Below are positions 24,491 to 33,025 of a stretch of 64,000 bases of DNA, piece by piece. The notes below the pieces were generated by a model. That model made no database searches. It worked only from the letters and a program-made list of their open reading frames with translations, and was not told the origin of the DNA. This stretch comes from Cyanobacteria bacterium FACHB-DQ100 (GTDB taxonomy: Bacteria > Cyanobacteriota > Cyanobacteriia > Leptolyngbyales > Leptolyngbyaceae), in contig JACJNW010000035.1 in the NCBI GenBank assembly GCA_014695195.1, positions 62,001 to 126,000 of the forward strand, written 5' to 3'. Numbering within the stretch: the stretch's first letter is position 1; the number at the start of each line of letters is the position of its first letter. The translations under genes were made by a program, and so were the position numbers.

Positions 24491-26911
24491 ATGTCTGAGT
24501 TGCAATCTGTGGCGGAATCGAGGGCAGAGTATTTGACTGCGCCAATGTGGGTTGAGGTATTAGTGGATTGTCCGGGGGCGCAGGGAGTGTTCACCTATTC
24601 TGTGCCGTCTGGATTGCGGGTGCAGCCTGGGGACATTCTCAGTGTTCCGTTTGGGGCACAGCAAGTAGGGGGAATTGCAGTTCGGGTACTGAATGATCTG
24701 CCGAAGTTAGAGCAGATTCGATCGGTTGATTCGATTGTGAGTGCAGGCTTTTTCCCAGCATCGTATTGGGCATTGCTCGATCGCGTGGCACGTTATTATC
24801 AGACTTCGCTGATGCAGGTGGTGCGAGTGGCTTTACCGCCGGGATTGTTGGCGCGATCGCAAAGACGCATTCGATTGATTAATCCCGAAACGAATGAAGT
24901 CTTTCTCAATCCTGCCGCGCAACAAATTCTCAAGCTGCTAAAAGCGAGTAAAACTAAAGGCTATTCCTGGCAATTCATTCAGCGACAGGTCAAAGGGGCG
25001 CATCGGGGACTTCAGGACTTACTGAAGCTCAATTATGTCGAAAGCTATCTAGAGCCGCCTGCAACGATTCGACCGCAACTGCGACAAGCTGTGATCCTGG
25101 TTTCGATGCAGGCAGAGTTGCGAGAACGTCAGCGCGAGATTTTAGAAGTTCTGAAGCGCAACGGAGGTGAGATGTGGTTGACTGACTTGCTGCAGCATTG
25201 CCGCACGACTTCTGCGACGGTGAAGCGGCTGCAAGAGCAAGGCTGTGTGATTCTTCAAGGTCGGGAAGTTCTGCGGAGTGAACACAGTCCACAAGTTAAT
25301 CATGATGCTGCTAAATCACTCACCCCGGATCAAGCTCAAGCACTAGAGCGAATTCAAGCGGTAACGGGATTTGAACAGATCTTGCTGCATGGTGTGACCG
25401 GATCAGGAAAGACTGAAGTTTACTTGCAAGCGATCGCCCCGATTCTAGAGCGCGGTCAATCTGCCTTAGTGTTAGTGCCTGAGATTGGATTAACGCCACA
25501 GTTAACCGATCGCTTTCGGGCGAGATTTGGCGATCAAGTTTGTGTGTATCACAGTGCGCTCTCTGATGGCGAACGGTTCGATACTTGGAGACAGATGCTC
25601 ACAGGTTCGCCACAAGTTGCGATCGGGACACGATCAGCAATTTTCGCGCCGCTCCCCAATTTAGGATTAATTGTGCTGGATGAGGAGCATGATTCAAGCT
25701 TTAAGCAGGATCAGCCTGCTCCTTGTTATCATGCGCGATCTGTGGCGCAATGGCGTGCTGAACTAGAAGATTGTCCCTTGATTCTCGGATCTGCAACGCC
25801 TTCGCTAGAGTCTTGGTTAACGGCGCAATCTTCAACTTATCTATCGTTACCGAAGCGCATCTTAGATCGACCTTTACCGCAGATTGACGTGATTGATATG
25901 CGGCGGGAACTGCACGATCGCAATAGCTCAATTTTGAGCCGATCGTTGCAATTTAAACTGAAGAAACTCAAAGAAAACAATCAAAAAGGACTGTTATTCA
26001 TTCATCGTCGCGGACACAGTACCTTTGTGTCTTGTCGCAGTTGTGGCTATGTGATGGACTGTCCGAACTGTGATGTTTCGCTCTCCTATCATCATGTTCA
26101 CGAAAATGCTCAACCGCTTTTAAGATGCCACTACTGTAATCACACTCAGAGTCAACCAGAGCGCTGTCCCGCTTGTGGTTCATCGTATTTCAAAAACTTT
26201 GGAAGCGGCACTCAACGAGTGGTTCAAGAACTCGCTAAGCTATTTCCTGACTTAAAAACAATTCGATTCGACAGTGATACGACTCGTGCTAAAGGAGCGC
26301 ATCGAGCATTGTTAAGCCAATTTGCTCACGGTGACGCAGATTTATTAGTGGGAACACAAATGCTTACCAAGGGGATTGATCTCCCTCAAGTCACCCTGGT
26401 CGGAATCATCTCAGCCGATGGTTTACTCAACTTGGCAGACTTTCGAGCGAGTGAAAGAGCCTTTCAAACCTTGGTACAGGTGGCAGGACGCGCCGGACGA
26501 GGCACTGAACCGGGACGAGTGATTCTACAAACCTATGCTCCCGAAAATCCGGTGATCCAAGCGGTCAAACGCCAGCAGTATGAACCTTTTGTCGCCAGCG
26601 AACTCGAACAACGATCGCTGCTCAACTATCCCCCTTACGGACGCTTGGTGTTGCTGCGATTTAGCGGTCTCAATGCCAGCACCGTTCAGTCCACTGCAGA
26701 AACGATCGCTGACCTCTTACTTAAATCCGACGAAGATTATCAAGTTTTAGGCCCTGCACCCGCAACCATTGTCAGAATCGCTCAGCGCTACCGATGGCAA
26801 ATCTTACTCAAGCTGACTGACGATCGCATTCCTGATGTGATGGAACTGCGATCGCACTGTCCCTCGACGGTGAGTTTAACGATCGATGTCGATCCAATGA
26901 ACCTAATGTAA
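24491..26911 (+). CDS. priA: Primosomal replication restart helicase PriA
   Basis: An 806-residue 3'-5' DNA helicase that restarts stalled replication forks. The N-terminal DNA-binding part (WVEVLVDCPGAQGVFTYSVP) is followed by Walker A GVTGSGKTEVYLQAI (about 300-314), the DEEHD box (about 396), paired zinc-knuckle cysteines starting CRSCGYVMDCPNC (about 515), GTQMLTKGIDLPQVTLVGII, and VAGRAGRGTEPGRVILQTY (motif VI). Length is normal for cyanobacterial PriA. The last 9 bases overlap the end of convergent queA. Confidence 0.96.
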   Translation: MSELQSVAESRAEYLTAPMWVEVLVDCPGAQGVFTYSVPSGLRVQPGDILSVPFGAQQVGGIAVRVLNDLPKLEQIRSVDSIVSAGFFPASYWALLDRVARYYQTSLMQVVRVALPPGLLARSQRRIRLINPETNEVFLNPAAQQILKLLKASKTKGYSWQFIQRQVKGAHRGLQDLLKLNYVESYLEPPATIRPQLRQAVILVSMQAELRERQREILEVLKRNGGEMWLTDLLQHCRTTSATVKRLQEQGCVILQGREVLRSEHSPQVNHDAAKSLTPDQAQALERIQAVTGFEQILLHGVTGSGKTEVYLQAIAPILERGQSALVLVPEIGLTPQLTDRFRARFGDQVCVYHSALSDGERFDTWRQMLTGSPQVAIGTRSAIFAPLPNLGLIVLDEEHDSSFKQDQPAPCYHARSVAQWRAELEDCPLILGSATPSLESWLTAQSSTYLSLPKRILDRPLPQIDVIDMRRELHDRNSSILSRSLQFKLKKLKENNQKGLLFIHRRGHSTFVSCRSCGYVMDCPNCDVSLSYHHVHENAQPLLRCHYCNHTQSQPERCPACGSSYFKNFGSGTQRVVQELAKLFPDLKTIRFDSDTTRAKGAHRALLSQFAHGDADLLVGTQMLTKGIDLPQVTLVGIISADGLLNLADFRASERAFQTLVQVAGRAGRGTEPGRVILQTYAPENPVIQAVKRQQYEPFVASELEQRSLLNYPPYGRLVLLRFSGLNASTVQSTAETIADLLLKSDEDYQVLGPAPATIVRIAQRYRWQILLKLTDDRIPDVMELRSHCPSTVSLTIDVDPMNLM

Positions 26912-27979
26912 TCGCGCTTCCGGCAGAATTAGCATCGCATCACCAAAAGAATAGAAGCGATATTCGTTCTCGATCGCATCCTGGTACAGCTTTAACAACC
27001 GCTCACGTCCAATCAAGGCGCTGACTAACATCAATAAACTGGACTTTGGTAAGTGAAAATTTGTAATCAAACCGTTAACGGTGCGCCACTCATAGCCCGG
27101 ATAGATAAATAAATTTGTCTTGCCGCAGTAAGGTTCAATCTGACCCGACTGCGATGCCCCTTCGAGCGATCGCACCACAGTTGTCCCCACCGCAAACACT
27201 CGTCCCCCTCTCGCTTGCGTTTCTCGAATCTTCTCCACCGCTTTCGGAGAAACCTCGATCCATTCTCCGTGCATCTGATGTTGCGTGATATCTTCAACTT
27301 CGACCGGACGAAACGTGCCTACCCCAACGTGCAGCGTAATAAAAGTCTTTTCGATGCCCTTTTGCTCTAAACGTTCTAGAAGTTCGGGCGTGAAGTGGAG
27401 TCCTGCGGTCGGTGCGGCAACCGCTCCCCTGCGATCGGCGTACACAGTTTGATACCGATTGGGTTCTGCTTCAGTTTCGTGGATATATGGGGGTAGAGGC
27501 ACTTCGCCAAACTGGTCAATCACTTCAAGCAGAGATCGGCCGTCTGAAGCCTGAAATTGCAGAATCCGCCCGCGTGTCTCTGGATCACTCGCTAAAATCG
27601 ATGCCGTCAACTCAACCTCGGTCTCCCCATGCGGCTTAAACACAATTTGATTGCCAGGCTTCAAACGCCTTCCAGGTTTGACCAATGCTAACCACTGATT
27701 TTGCTGATGTTCTTCGAGCAGCAGAATCTCCACTTCAGTCCCCGTCGTTTTGTGCCCGTGCAGTCGCGCCGGAATGACCTGCGTGTTATTCAACACCAGC
27801 AAATCCCCAGGACGCAGAATCTCATCTAGCTCCCGAAAAATCCGATGACAGTGCTGAGTTTGACTTTCAATCACGAGCAGCCGCGCACTATCCCTTGGAG
27901 TGGCGGGATTCTGAGCAATACGCTCTTCAGGTAAATGATAGTCATAAGCCGAAAGGAGTTGGTCAGCTTCCACGGTCAT
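26903..27979 (-). CDS. queA: SAM:tRNA ribosyltransferase-isomerase
   Basis: QueA transfers and isomerises the ribose of S-adenosylmethionine to make epoxyqueuosine in tRNA. The 358-residue length is standard. Family blocks include AYDYHLPEERIAQNPATPRDSARLLV, LVLNNTQVIPARLHGHK, RRGAVAAPTAGLHFT, FITLHVGVGTFRPV and ITNFHLPKSSLLMLVSA. No other queuosine gene is nearby. It converges with priA. Confidence 0.95.
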   Translation of the reverse strand: MTVEADQLLSAYDYHLPEERIAQNPATPRDSARLLVIESQTQHCHRIFRELDEILRPGDLLVLNNTQVIPARLHGHKTTGTEVEILLLEEHQQNQWLALVKPGRRLKPGNQIVFKPHGETEVELTASILASDPETRGRILQFQASDGRSLLEVIDQFGEVPLPPYIHETEAEPNRYQTVYADRRGAVAAPTAGLHFTPELLERLEQKGIEKTFITLHVGVGTFRPVEVEDITQHQMHGEWIEVSPKAVEKIRETQARGGRVFAVGTTVVRSLEGASQSGQIEPYCGKTNLFIYPGYEWRTVNGLITNFHLPKSSLLMLVSALIGRERLLKLYQDAIENEYRFYSFGDAMLILPEARLH

Positions 27980-28160
27980 AATTAGGGGCGATCGTTACAG
28001 GTGAGTGGTTAGTATTTTCGGATAATTTTGATCCGGATCACTCAATAATTTACAAAATGGGTGAGATTCCCCAGGCGATATCGGGGGCTTCTCCCCTATT
28101 GCAATCGTGGGTGCTACCGCACAATAGAAATGTAAGCCGCATTTGCTAGGTGTCAATTCT

Positions 28161-28550
28161 ATGGAGTACCTCTACTACCTCGCGAATGCCAGTCTAACCC
28201 TGAGAATTGTGGAACACTTGCATCACTCGAAGCAACTCCCGCTCAGCTTCTTGACTGTCATTCACCAAATCGATGGTTGGGTTGTCAGGGTTAAGCTATC
28301 TCAGGCGATCGATGCCCAGACCGAAGGCGATTTTAGAGCGTTTCTAAATGAGTTAGGCATTCCTTATTGTCCAAACATTCGCATTCAAATGGTATTGTGG
28401 GGACTCGAAACAGGACAATCCCCGATCGATGTGATGCAGCGCTATCAAGTGGCAGTGGTTTCGCATGGTAGCCCCGAACGCGAAGAAATCGAAGAGTTCC
28501 GCAAGCAGTTTGTTCAAGGGTTGGGATATTGCCCCGAAACGCTGGCTTAA
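28161..28550 (+). CDS. Conserved hypothetical protein, unknown
   Basis: A 129-residue soluble protein without signal peptide or helix long enough to span a membrane. It has mixed alpha/beta character, HLHHSKQLPLSFLTVIHQ, then VVRVKLSQAI, and two cysteines in YCPNIRIQ and YCPETLA near and at the C-terminus. I do not recognise a domain. ATG 28161 is preferred over the upstream TTG 28143. It ends 9 bases before the yraN gene's end on the opposite strand. Confidence 0.6.
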   Translation: MEYLYYLANASLTLRIVEHLHHSKQLPLSFLTVIHQIDGWVVRVKLSQAIDAQTEGDFRAFLNELGIPYCPNIRIQMVLWGLETGQSPIDVMQRYQVAVVSHGSPEREEIEEFRKQFVQGLGYCPETLA

Positions 28551-28559
28551 CTAAATGGT

Positions 28560-29015
28560 TTAACTAAACGCATCGCGGATATAGTTTTGTATTGAGAATT
28601 GATTTTTGGTGAGGTGGGGGGAAGTCGCCGCAGAAGGCTGATTTCCCCTTTTTCGTGTCTGAGCCTGATATCGGACGAGGGCAACATCAAAGCGACAAGG
28701 GAATTCTGACAGGTGTGGATGCGTGAGCAAAAAGAACTTTGCTGTGGTGAGGAGTTTTCTTTGCTTGGCTGGCGTGATTGATAGAACCCCATCGCTGTCC
28801 CAATTGCCTCGACTGCGGGTTTTGACTTCGACAAAGGCAACGATGCTCGCACCGCGCTCTGCGATCGCATCGCTGGTTTTGACCACCAGATCGAGTTCAC
28901 CCGATCGACAAGTCCATTGGCGCGCCAAGATTAGCGCTCCCTGTGACTGAAGCCAGTCCGCAACGAAGTCTTCGCCGGAGGTTCCGAGATTAGATGTCGA
29001 ATTCGGCTGATCCAC
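28560..29015 (-). CDS. YraN family (UPF0102) nuclease-fold protein
   Basis: A 151-residue protein with the UPF0102 pattern: GTSGEDFVADWLQSQG, CRSGELDLVV (acidic pair of a PD-(D/E)xK-like centre) and VAFVEVKTRS (E-x-K). The start is GTG at 29015; there is no nearby ATG. The C-terminal 30 residues, after the nuclease core, are Arg/Ser-rich and end in a variable tail. The function is not established, though a Holliday-junction-resolvase-like fold is known for the family. It is divergent from the pentapeptide gene with a 49-base gap. Confidence 0.88.
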   Translation of the reverse strand: MDQPNSTSNLGTSGEDFVADWLQSQGALILARQWTCRSGELDLVVKTSDAIAERGASIVAFVEVKTRSRGNWDSDGVLSITPAKQRKLLTTAKFFLLTHPHLSEFPCRFDVALVRYQAQTRKRGNQPSAATSPHLTKNQFSIQNYIRDAFS

Positions 29016-29064
29016 AGGTAGGATTTTTAAAGTGTTCTCTTTAAAACATTCCCTAATTTTGCCA

Positions 29065-29553
29065 ATGCGTTCTAATTGCTTAAAAAGTTTCGTTTGCGCG
29101 GTCGTGGCTCTATTCGCGTCTTGGATGCTCTTCGCTGCACCCGTTTTTGCGCTGGACTACACCAAAGAAATCCTAATCGGGGCTGATTTTTCAGGGCAGG
29201 ATTTAACCGATTCGGAGTTTACCAAAGCGAATTTGCGCGACGGTAATTTGAGCCATACGAACTTGAGAGGCGTGAGATTTTTTGCGACGAACCTAGACCG
29301 AGCGAACTTAGAAGGGGCAGATTTGCGCGACTGTGTACTGGATTCAGCCCGATTAACCCGCGCCAACTTGACCAATGCCAATTTAGAAGGCGCATTTGCC
29401 GCAAATGCAAAATTTGAGGGCGCGATCATCGATGGAGCCGACTTTACCGATGTTCTGCTCAGACCCGATGCCCAAAAGATTCTGTGCTCTGTGGCAAAGG
29501 GAACGAATCCGACAACCGGACGCGACACCCGCGAAACGCTTTACTGTGACTGA
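29065..29553 (+). CDS. Exported pentapeptide-repeat protein, likely thylakoid lumen or periplasm
   Basis: A 162-residue protein with a signal peptide (basic MRSNCLKSF, hydrophobic core, APVFALD; about residues 1-30), then about 16 pentapeptide repeats of the form A(N/D)LxX from ADFSGQDL to ADFTDVLL. The C-terminus, LCSVAKGTNPTTGRDTRETL, ends in a conserved YCD with two cysteines that could form a disulfide. The pattern resembles lumenal pentapeptide proteins of cyanobacteria and plants. ATG 29065 is preferred over GTG 29032. Its last 13 bases overlap the convergent kinase gene. Confidence 0.85.
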   Translation: MRSNCLKSFVCAVVALFASWMLFAAPVFALDYTKEILIGADFSGQDLTDSEFTKANLRDGNLSHTNLRGVRFFATNLDRANLEGADLRDCVLDSARLTRANLTNANLEGAFAANAKFEGAIIDGADFTDVLLRPDAQKILCSVAKGTNPTTGRDTRETLYCD

Positions 29554-30569
29554 TTTTCTTTCGCTTGTCTCGCGGCAAGCCGCACTTGCCAAGCTCGAAT
29601 TGCCATCGCTGTTCTCATCATTGGCGAGACGAATTCGTGACTTGCTGCGGTAGGTTCAGTTTGAGAGAGCGGATGATGGCTTAAACAAGGGCGCAAGCTA
29701 TCTAAATGTGCTTCGAGTTCTAGCGCCCGAAATACCTCATCGGCGGACTTGAAGCGATCGCACGTCGAGGCTTGCAGCATTTTGTCGAGAATACGCCCAA
29801 AATAATCGCTGACTCTCACCAGTTTTCGCCACTGCAATTCCCCCGTATAAGCATCGTAGTCTTGTTCGGTGGGAACCCGTCCCCCCAACAGATACAAGCA
29901 GGTAATTCCGAGCGCATAAATATCGCTCGAATATACCGGACGCATGGCAACTTGTTCGGGCGGCGCAAATCCGATCGTCCCTACAAATCGGGTGACAAGC
30001 GATCGAGAAGTCGGCTCAGATAATGAGATGCGCTCTTTTACCGCTCCAAAATCGATCAGCGCCCAACGTCCATCTTCTCGACAGCGCACGATATTTGAGG
30101 GCTTGATATCTCGGTGAATCACCCGCTGAGCGTGAACGTACTGCAACAACGGCAGAAACTCTTTCAGAAACTGTTTGACGGCTGCTTCTGTCCATACGCC
30201 GAATTTCTGCACATCTTGAGCGAGCGTCCGTCCCCGAATGAATTCTTGAGCGAGATAAAAGATGCCCTCGATCTCGAAATAATCCAGCAGTTGTGGAATT
30301 TGTGAATGGCTCCCCAACCGTGCTAACGTTTTCGCCTCTTGTTCAAATCGCTGACGGGCTTTTTTCAGAGCGGCGGGGTCGCGGACTTTGGGGCAAAGCT
30401 GCTTGATCACACAGTGAGGATGTCCCGGCAAGCGGGTATCCCGCGCCAGGTACGTTACACCAAAGCCACCTCGACCCAGCATCCGATCGATCAAATACCG
30501 ATCGCGTAATAACCGATCGGACTGACTCAAATCGATCCGCTGCTGTGAAGAATCCGCGCCAAAGCTCAT
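29541..30569 (-). CDS. Serine/threonine protein kinase
   Basis: A 342-residue Hanks-type kinase. The glycine loop MLGRGGFGVTYLA, catalytic Lys in CVIKQL, HRDIKPSN, DFGAVKE and GTIGFAPPEQ are all intact, so it should be active. The C-terminal 60 residues have no WD40, TPR or transmembrane segment, and the protein is soluble. GAVKE rather than GIAR in the DFG segment is typical of cyanobacterial Spk kinases. Target unknown. It follows maf? no: the upstream gene on the same strand begins beyond 30642, and the gap of 73 bases leaves room for its own promoter. Confidence 0.9.
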   Translation of the reverse strand: MSFGADSSQQRIDLSQSDRLLRDRYLIDRMLGRGGFGVTYLARDTRLPGHPHCVIKQLCPKVRDPAALKKARQRFEQEAKTLARLGSHSQIPQLLDYFEIEGIFYLAQEFIRGRTLAQDVQKFGVWTEAAVKQFLKEFLPLLQYVHAQRVIHRDIKPSNIVRCREDGRWALIDFGAVKERISLSEPTSRSLVTRFVGTIGFAPPEQVAMRPVYSSDIYALGITCLYLLGGRVPTEQDYDAYTGELQWRKLVRVSDYFGRILDKMLQASTCDRFKSADEVFRALELEAHLDSLRPCLSHHPLSQTEPTAASHEFVSPMMRTAMAIRAWQVRLAARQAKENQSQ

Positions 30570-30642
30570 GTCGCACTACACCATCATGCAAACGCACAAC
30601 TTGTTCCAGTTTAGAAGCGCTATTCCATATCCAATAAAATCT

Positions 30643-31326
30643 TCACACTAAAAATCGGTTATCGGTTTTATCCTGCCAAAAATCGGTGACATCATATCCA
30701 AGCGCTGACAGCATTTGACGCAACAAAGGCAGACTTAAGCCGATGACGTTGGTATGACAGCCCTCGATTTTTTCTACAAATAGCCCACCGCGACCCTCTA
30801 GCGCAAAACACCCTGCACAACTGAGCGGCTCTTTCGTTTCGACATAAGCCTCGATTTGTCGATCGCTAATGTCAGCAAAATATACCCGCGTCATCTGGGT
30901 TTGTACCAAGGGCGGATAAGGCATCAACGCGCCCTGAACGGTTGTGTAAGGCTGCAAAAACGCATGCCCTGTAAACAGCTCACCCAGATTGCCGCGCATC
31001 TTTTTCCATCGAGCGATCGCTTCGTCTGAATCTTTCGGCTTGCCGTGAATCTCGCCATCGATCGCCAAAATCGAATCACAGCCGAGAATGAGTCCGGGCG
31101 TGGTTGAAAAAAATCCAGACGGCAGTTCAGACTGCCTGGAAAAGAGCGACTGCATTGTCGATCGGGCTTTCCCTTCGGCAAGAACCTGCACCAATTTAGC
31201 CGGATCAGTAATCTGAATCTGTGACTCGTCAAAGTCACTCGGATACACCATCGCAGAAATTCCTGCCATCGCCAAGAGCCGACGACGAGCCGGAGATGCC
31301 GAAGCTAACACGAAGGGAACCACCAT
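30643..31326 (-). CDS. Maf family nucleoside triphosphate pyrophosphatase
   Basis: A 227-residue house-cleaning pyrophosphatase. Key motifs are [12 protein letters not shown] at the N-terminus, [22 protein letters not shown], and [21 protein letters not shown]. These are the Maf catalytic and base-recognition segments; the usual substrates are dTTP, UTP or modified nucleotides. The [15 protein letters not shown] spacing is normal. It lies 4 bases downstream of cyanoP on the same strand, so they are probably cotranscribed. Confidence 0.92.
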   Translation of the reverse strand: MVVPFVLASASPARRRLLAMAGISAMVYPSDFDESQIQITDPAKLVQVLAEGKARSTMQSLFSRQSELPSGFFSTTPGLILGCDSILAIDGEIHGKPKDSDEAIARWKKMRGNLGELFTGHAFLQPYTTVQGALMPYPPLVQTQMTRVYFADISDRQIEAYVETKEPLSCAGCFALEGRGGLFVEKIEGCHTNVIGLSLPLLRQMLSALGYDVTDFWQDKTDNRFLV

Positions 31327-31330
31327 CGAT

Positions 31331-31873
31331 CTAATCCACCATAAACGACTTCACCGACTTCGTGAGAATCGGAGCCATCTTCTCCCAGCGCTCCTCTGAG
31401 GTCGAAGCATTCAGCGTGTACAACTTGCTGCGATAGACGATCGCGTTGGCTAAGTTATGCCGCTTCTCCTGATTTGGCAAGGTGACTAGATATTCCAGCA
31501 GGTAATAGGTTCGATCGGCAATGTCGCGTGACTCGGCGCTGATTAGCTCCGCTGTGCGACCGGAATCAGGGGGCGCGATCGCGCTTTTACCCAACTGATA
31601 CCCCACCTCGCTTGGTGTTCCCAATTCCGCTAGCTTTTTCTTACCCGGAACCGGATTAATCACCATACTGATATTTTCGGTTTGCACGATGATGTCATGA
31701 AACACCACATCTGGCCCGTTTGTCACTTTCACAGGTAGCCAGCCATTTGGATATAAAAATCGATAGCCATCGGTACTATCAATAAAGCTTTTCAGTCCAC
31801 CCACGCCAGACACACAACCTTGTAGCCCTAGCGCCAGAACAACGAGCATCACCGCAATGATTCGTTTGAGCAT
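31331..31873 (-). CDS. PsbP-like photosystem II assembly lipoprotein (CyanoP)
   Basis: A 180-residue lipoprotein of the PsbP superfamily. The signal sequence [20 protein letters not shown] ends in a lipobox Cys20. The mature domain carries the PsbP pattern [41 protein letters not shown] and [12 protein letters not shown]. CyanoP sits on the lumenal side and helps early photosystem II assembly. ATG 31873 is chosen because it begins exactly at the signal peptide. It is followed by maf after 4 bases. Confidence 0.92.
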   Translation of the reverse strand: MLKRIIAVMLVVLALGLQGCVSGVGGLKSFIDSTDGYRFLYPNGWLPVKVTNGPDVVFHDIIVQTENISMVINPVPGKKKLAELGTPSEVGYQLGKSAIAPPDSGRTAELISAESRDIADRTYYLLEYLVTLPNQEKRHNLANAIVYRSKLYTLNASTSEERWEKMAPILTKSVKSFMVD

Positions 31874-32389
31874 CAAACCACTTCTCCACAAAACGTCTTA
31901 CTCTGTCAAACCACGCACAAACGACGCGCTATCGGGCAGACAACATTTCTTATTCTCCCATTTTCGGGAGCGCGATCGTGCCGAGAAATTCAGAGGGAGT
32001 TGGAGAGAGTGAAGAAAACGCAGCACCCCTCTTCCCCTACTCCCCCTCCCCCTCCAACTCCCGATCAAATTTGGCAGAATGAATCAGCATCCAAAATGTC
32101 CGCTAAACTGTAAAACTGTTTGGGCAGAGCGTCTCTAGAATTGCAACTTCCCGCAAGTCTACGGAGGCACGAATTTAACTTCGGCTTCACAATTTGCTTG
32201 GCTCAGTAGATCATCCACAGATTTGTCGTGAGATTTCGGTAAAATGCTGGAACTTCGTAATTTGGGATACGCAATTCGTAGTGAGTGAAAGGAACTGTAT
32301 ATCAGTCGGAAGCGATCAAATTTAGAGGATTTCCACCTTCAGTCAGGTTGCTTCAATCAAACCCCCCATTACGAATAAATTAATAAGGA
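31874..32389. other. Intergenic region between cyanoP and DUF3038 gene, 516 bases
   Basis: Divergent promoter region. It holds an 11-bp inverted repeat, GGGAGTTGGAG (31995-32005) with CTCCAACTCCC (32052-32062). The right half of this lies in a pyrimidine-rich tract (about 32026-32062, nearly all C and T). Farther on, TTCGTAAT- and ATTACGAA-type sequences recur around 32255-32375, a short-repeat type common in cyanobacterial spacers. No RNA gene is recognisable. Confidence 0.5.
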
Positions 32390-33025
32390 ATGAGTGCCTC
32401 CGTGAATGTAATGCAGTTGAATAGCCCACCTGCTCCGCTACCGCCCCCCACGCCGATTATTCTCGATAGTCTGCCCGATCCGCCTGTTGCCGAGGGTGTA
32501 TGTCCGCGTCGCACCCGGATGCAGATCGATTTGCTGCTGTTGGCGATCGAAGCGCTGGATTTAGCAGGATCAGAAGCAATTTTGGCGGTTGCCTCGGAGT
32601 TTGAACTGCGCGGAGTGCTGAAAAATCGGGTTACTCTGTGGCGGATGCGATCGACGAACCCATTCCGCCGTTACGCCCAACGCCGACCCTTGACGCTAGT
32701 GGAAGCGAAAGCATTAGTGGTGGTGACGTGCTACTTAGCCCGCCGCTTAACGGTGCTAATTCGGCAATTATTGCTGGCGTATCAGCAACTCAGCGAAAAG
32801 AATTTATCGATCGATCATCATTTTCGCTTATCAGAATATTTAGAGAGATTTCGCGCTCACTACCGCAGCCGCATGAATCCTCGACGCGCAGGCGTAATGG
32901 CTTACAGTTCCGATGAGAAGCTAAACGAACTGGCGCTGGATTTGTTAGAGCAGCTTTTATTCTGTACGGGGACTTCTGGAGTCCAACGATTGTGGATTAG
33001 TTTGTTTGACGGAGAAGTGCAATGA
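32390..33025 (+). CDS. DUF3038 domain protein
   Basis: A protein of up to 211 residues. After a Pro-rich N-terminus the DUF3038 core follows: TRMQIDLLLLAIEALDLAGSEA, ELRGVLKNRVTLWRMRSTNP and VVVTCYLARRLTVLIRQLL. It is helical and without clear signal peptide. Function unknown. AAGGA directly abuts ATG 32390, so GTG 32402 or ATG 32411 may be the real start. It overlaps the DUF4335 gene by ATGA (33022-33025). The two families are regularly paired in cyanobacteria, which suggests a shared complex (inference). Confidence 0.8.
   Translation: MSASVNVMQLNSPPAPLPPPTPIILDSLPDPPVAEGVCPRRTRMQIDLLLLAIEALDLAGSEAILAVASEFELRGVLKNRVTLWRMRSTNPFRRYAQRRPLTLVEAKALVVVTCYLARRLTVLIRQLLLAYQQLSEKNLSIDHHFRLSEYLERFRAHYRSRMNPRRAGVMAYSSDEKLNELALDLLEQLLFCTGTSGVQRLWISLFDGEVQ

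Noticed and set aside
31874-32389. tmRNA, 6S RNA or another structured RNA in the 516-base gap
   Set aside because: None of the conserved ends or motifs of these RNAs is visible.
32638-32916. Alternative frame inside the DUF3038 gene
   Set aside because: Shadow of a gene with a clear domain pattern.
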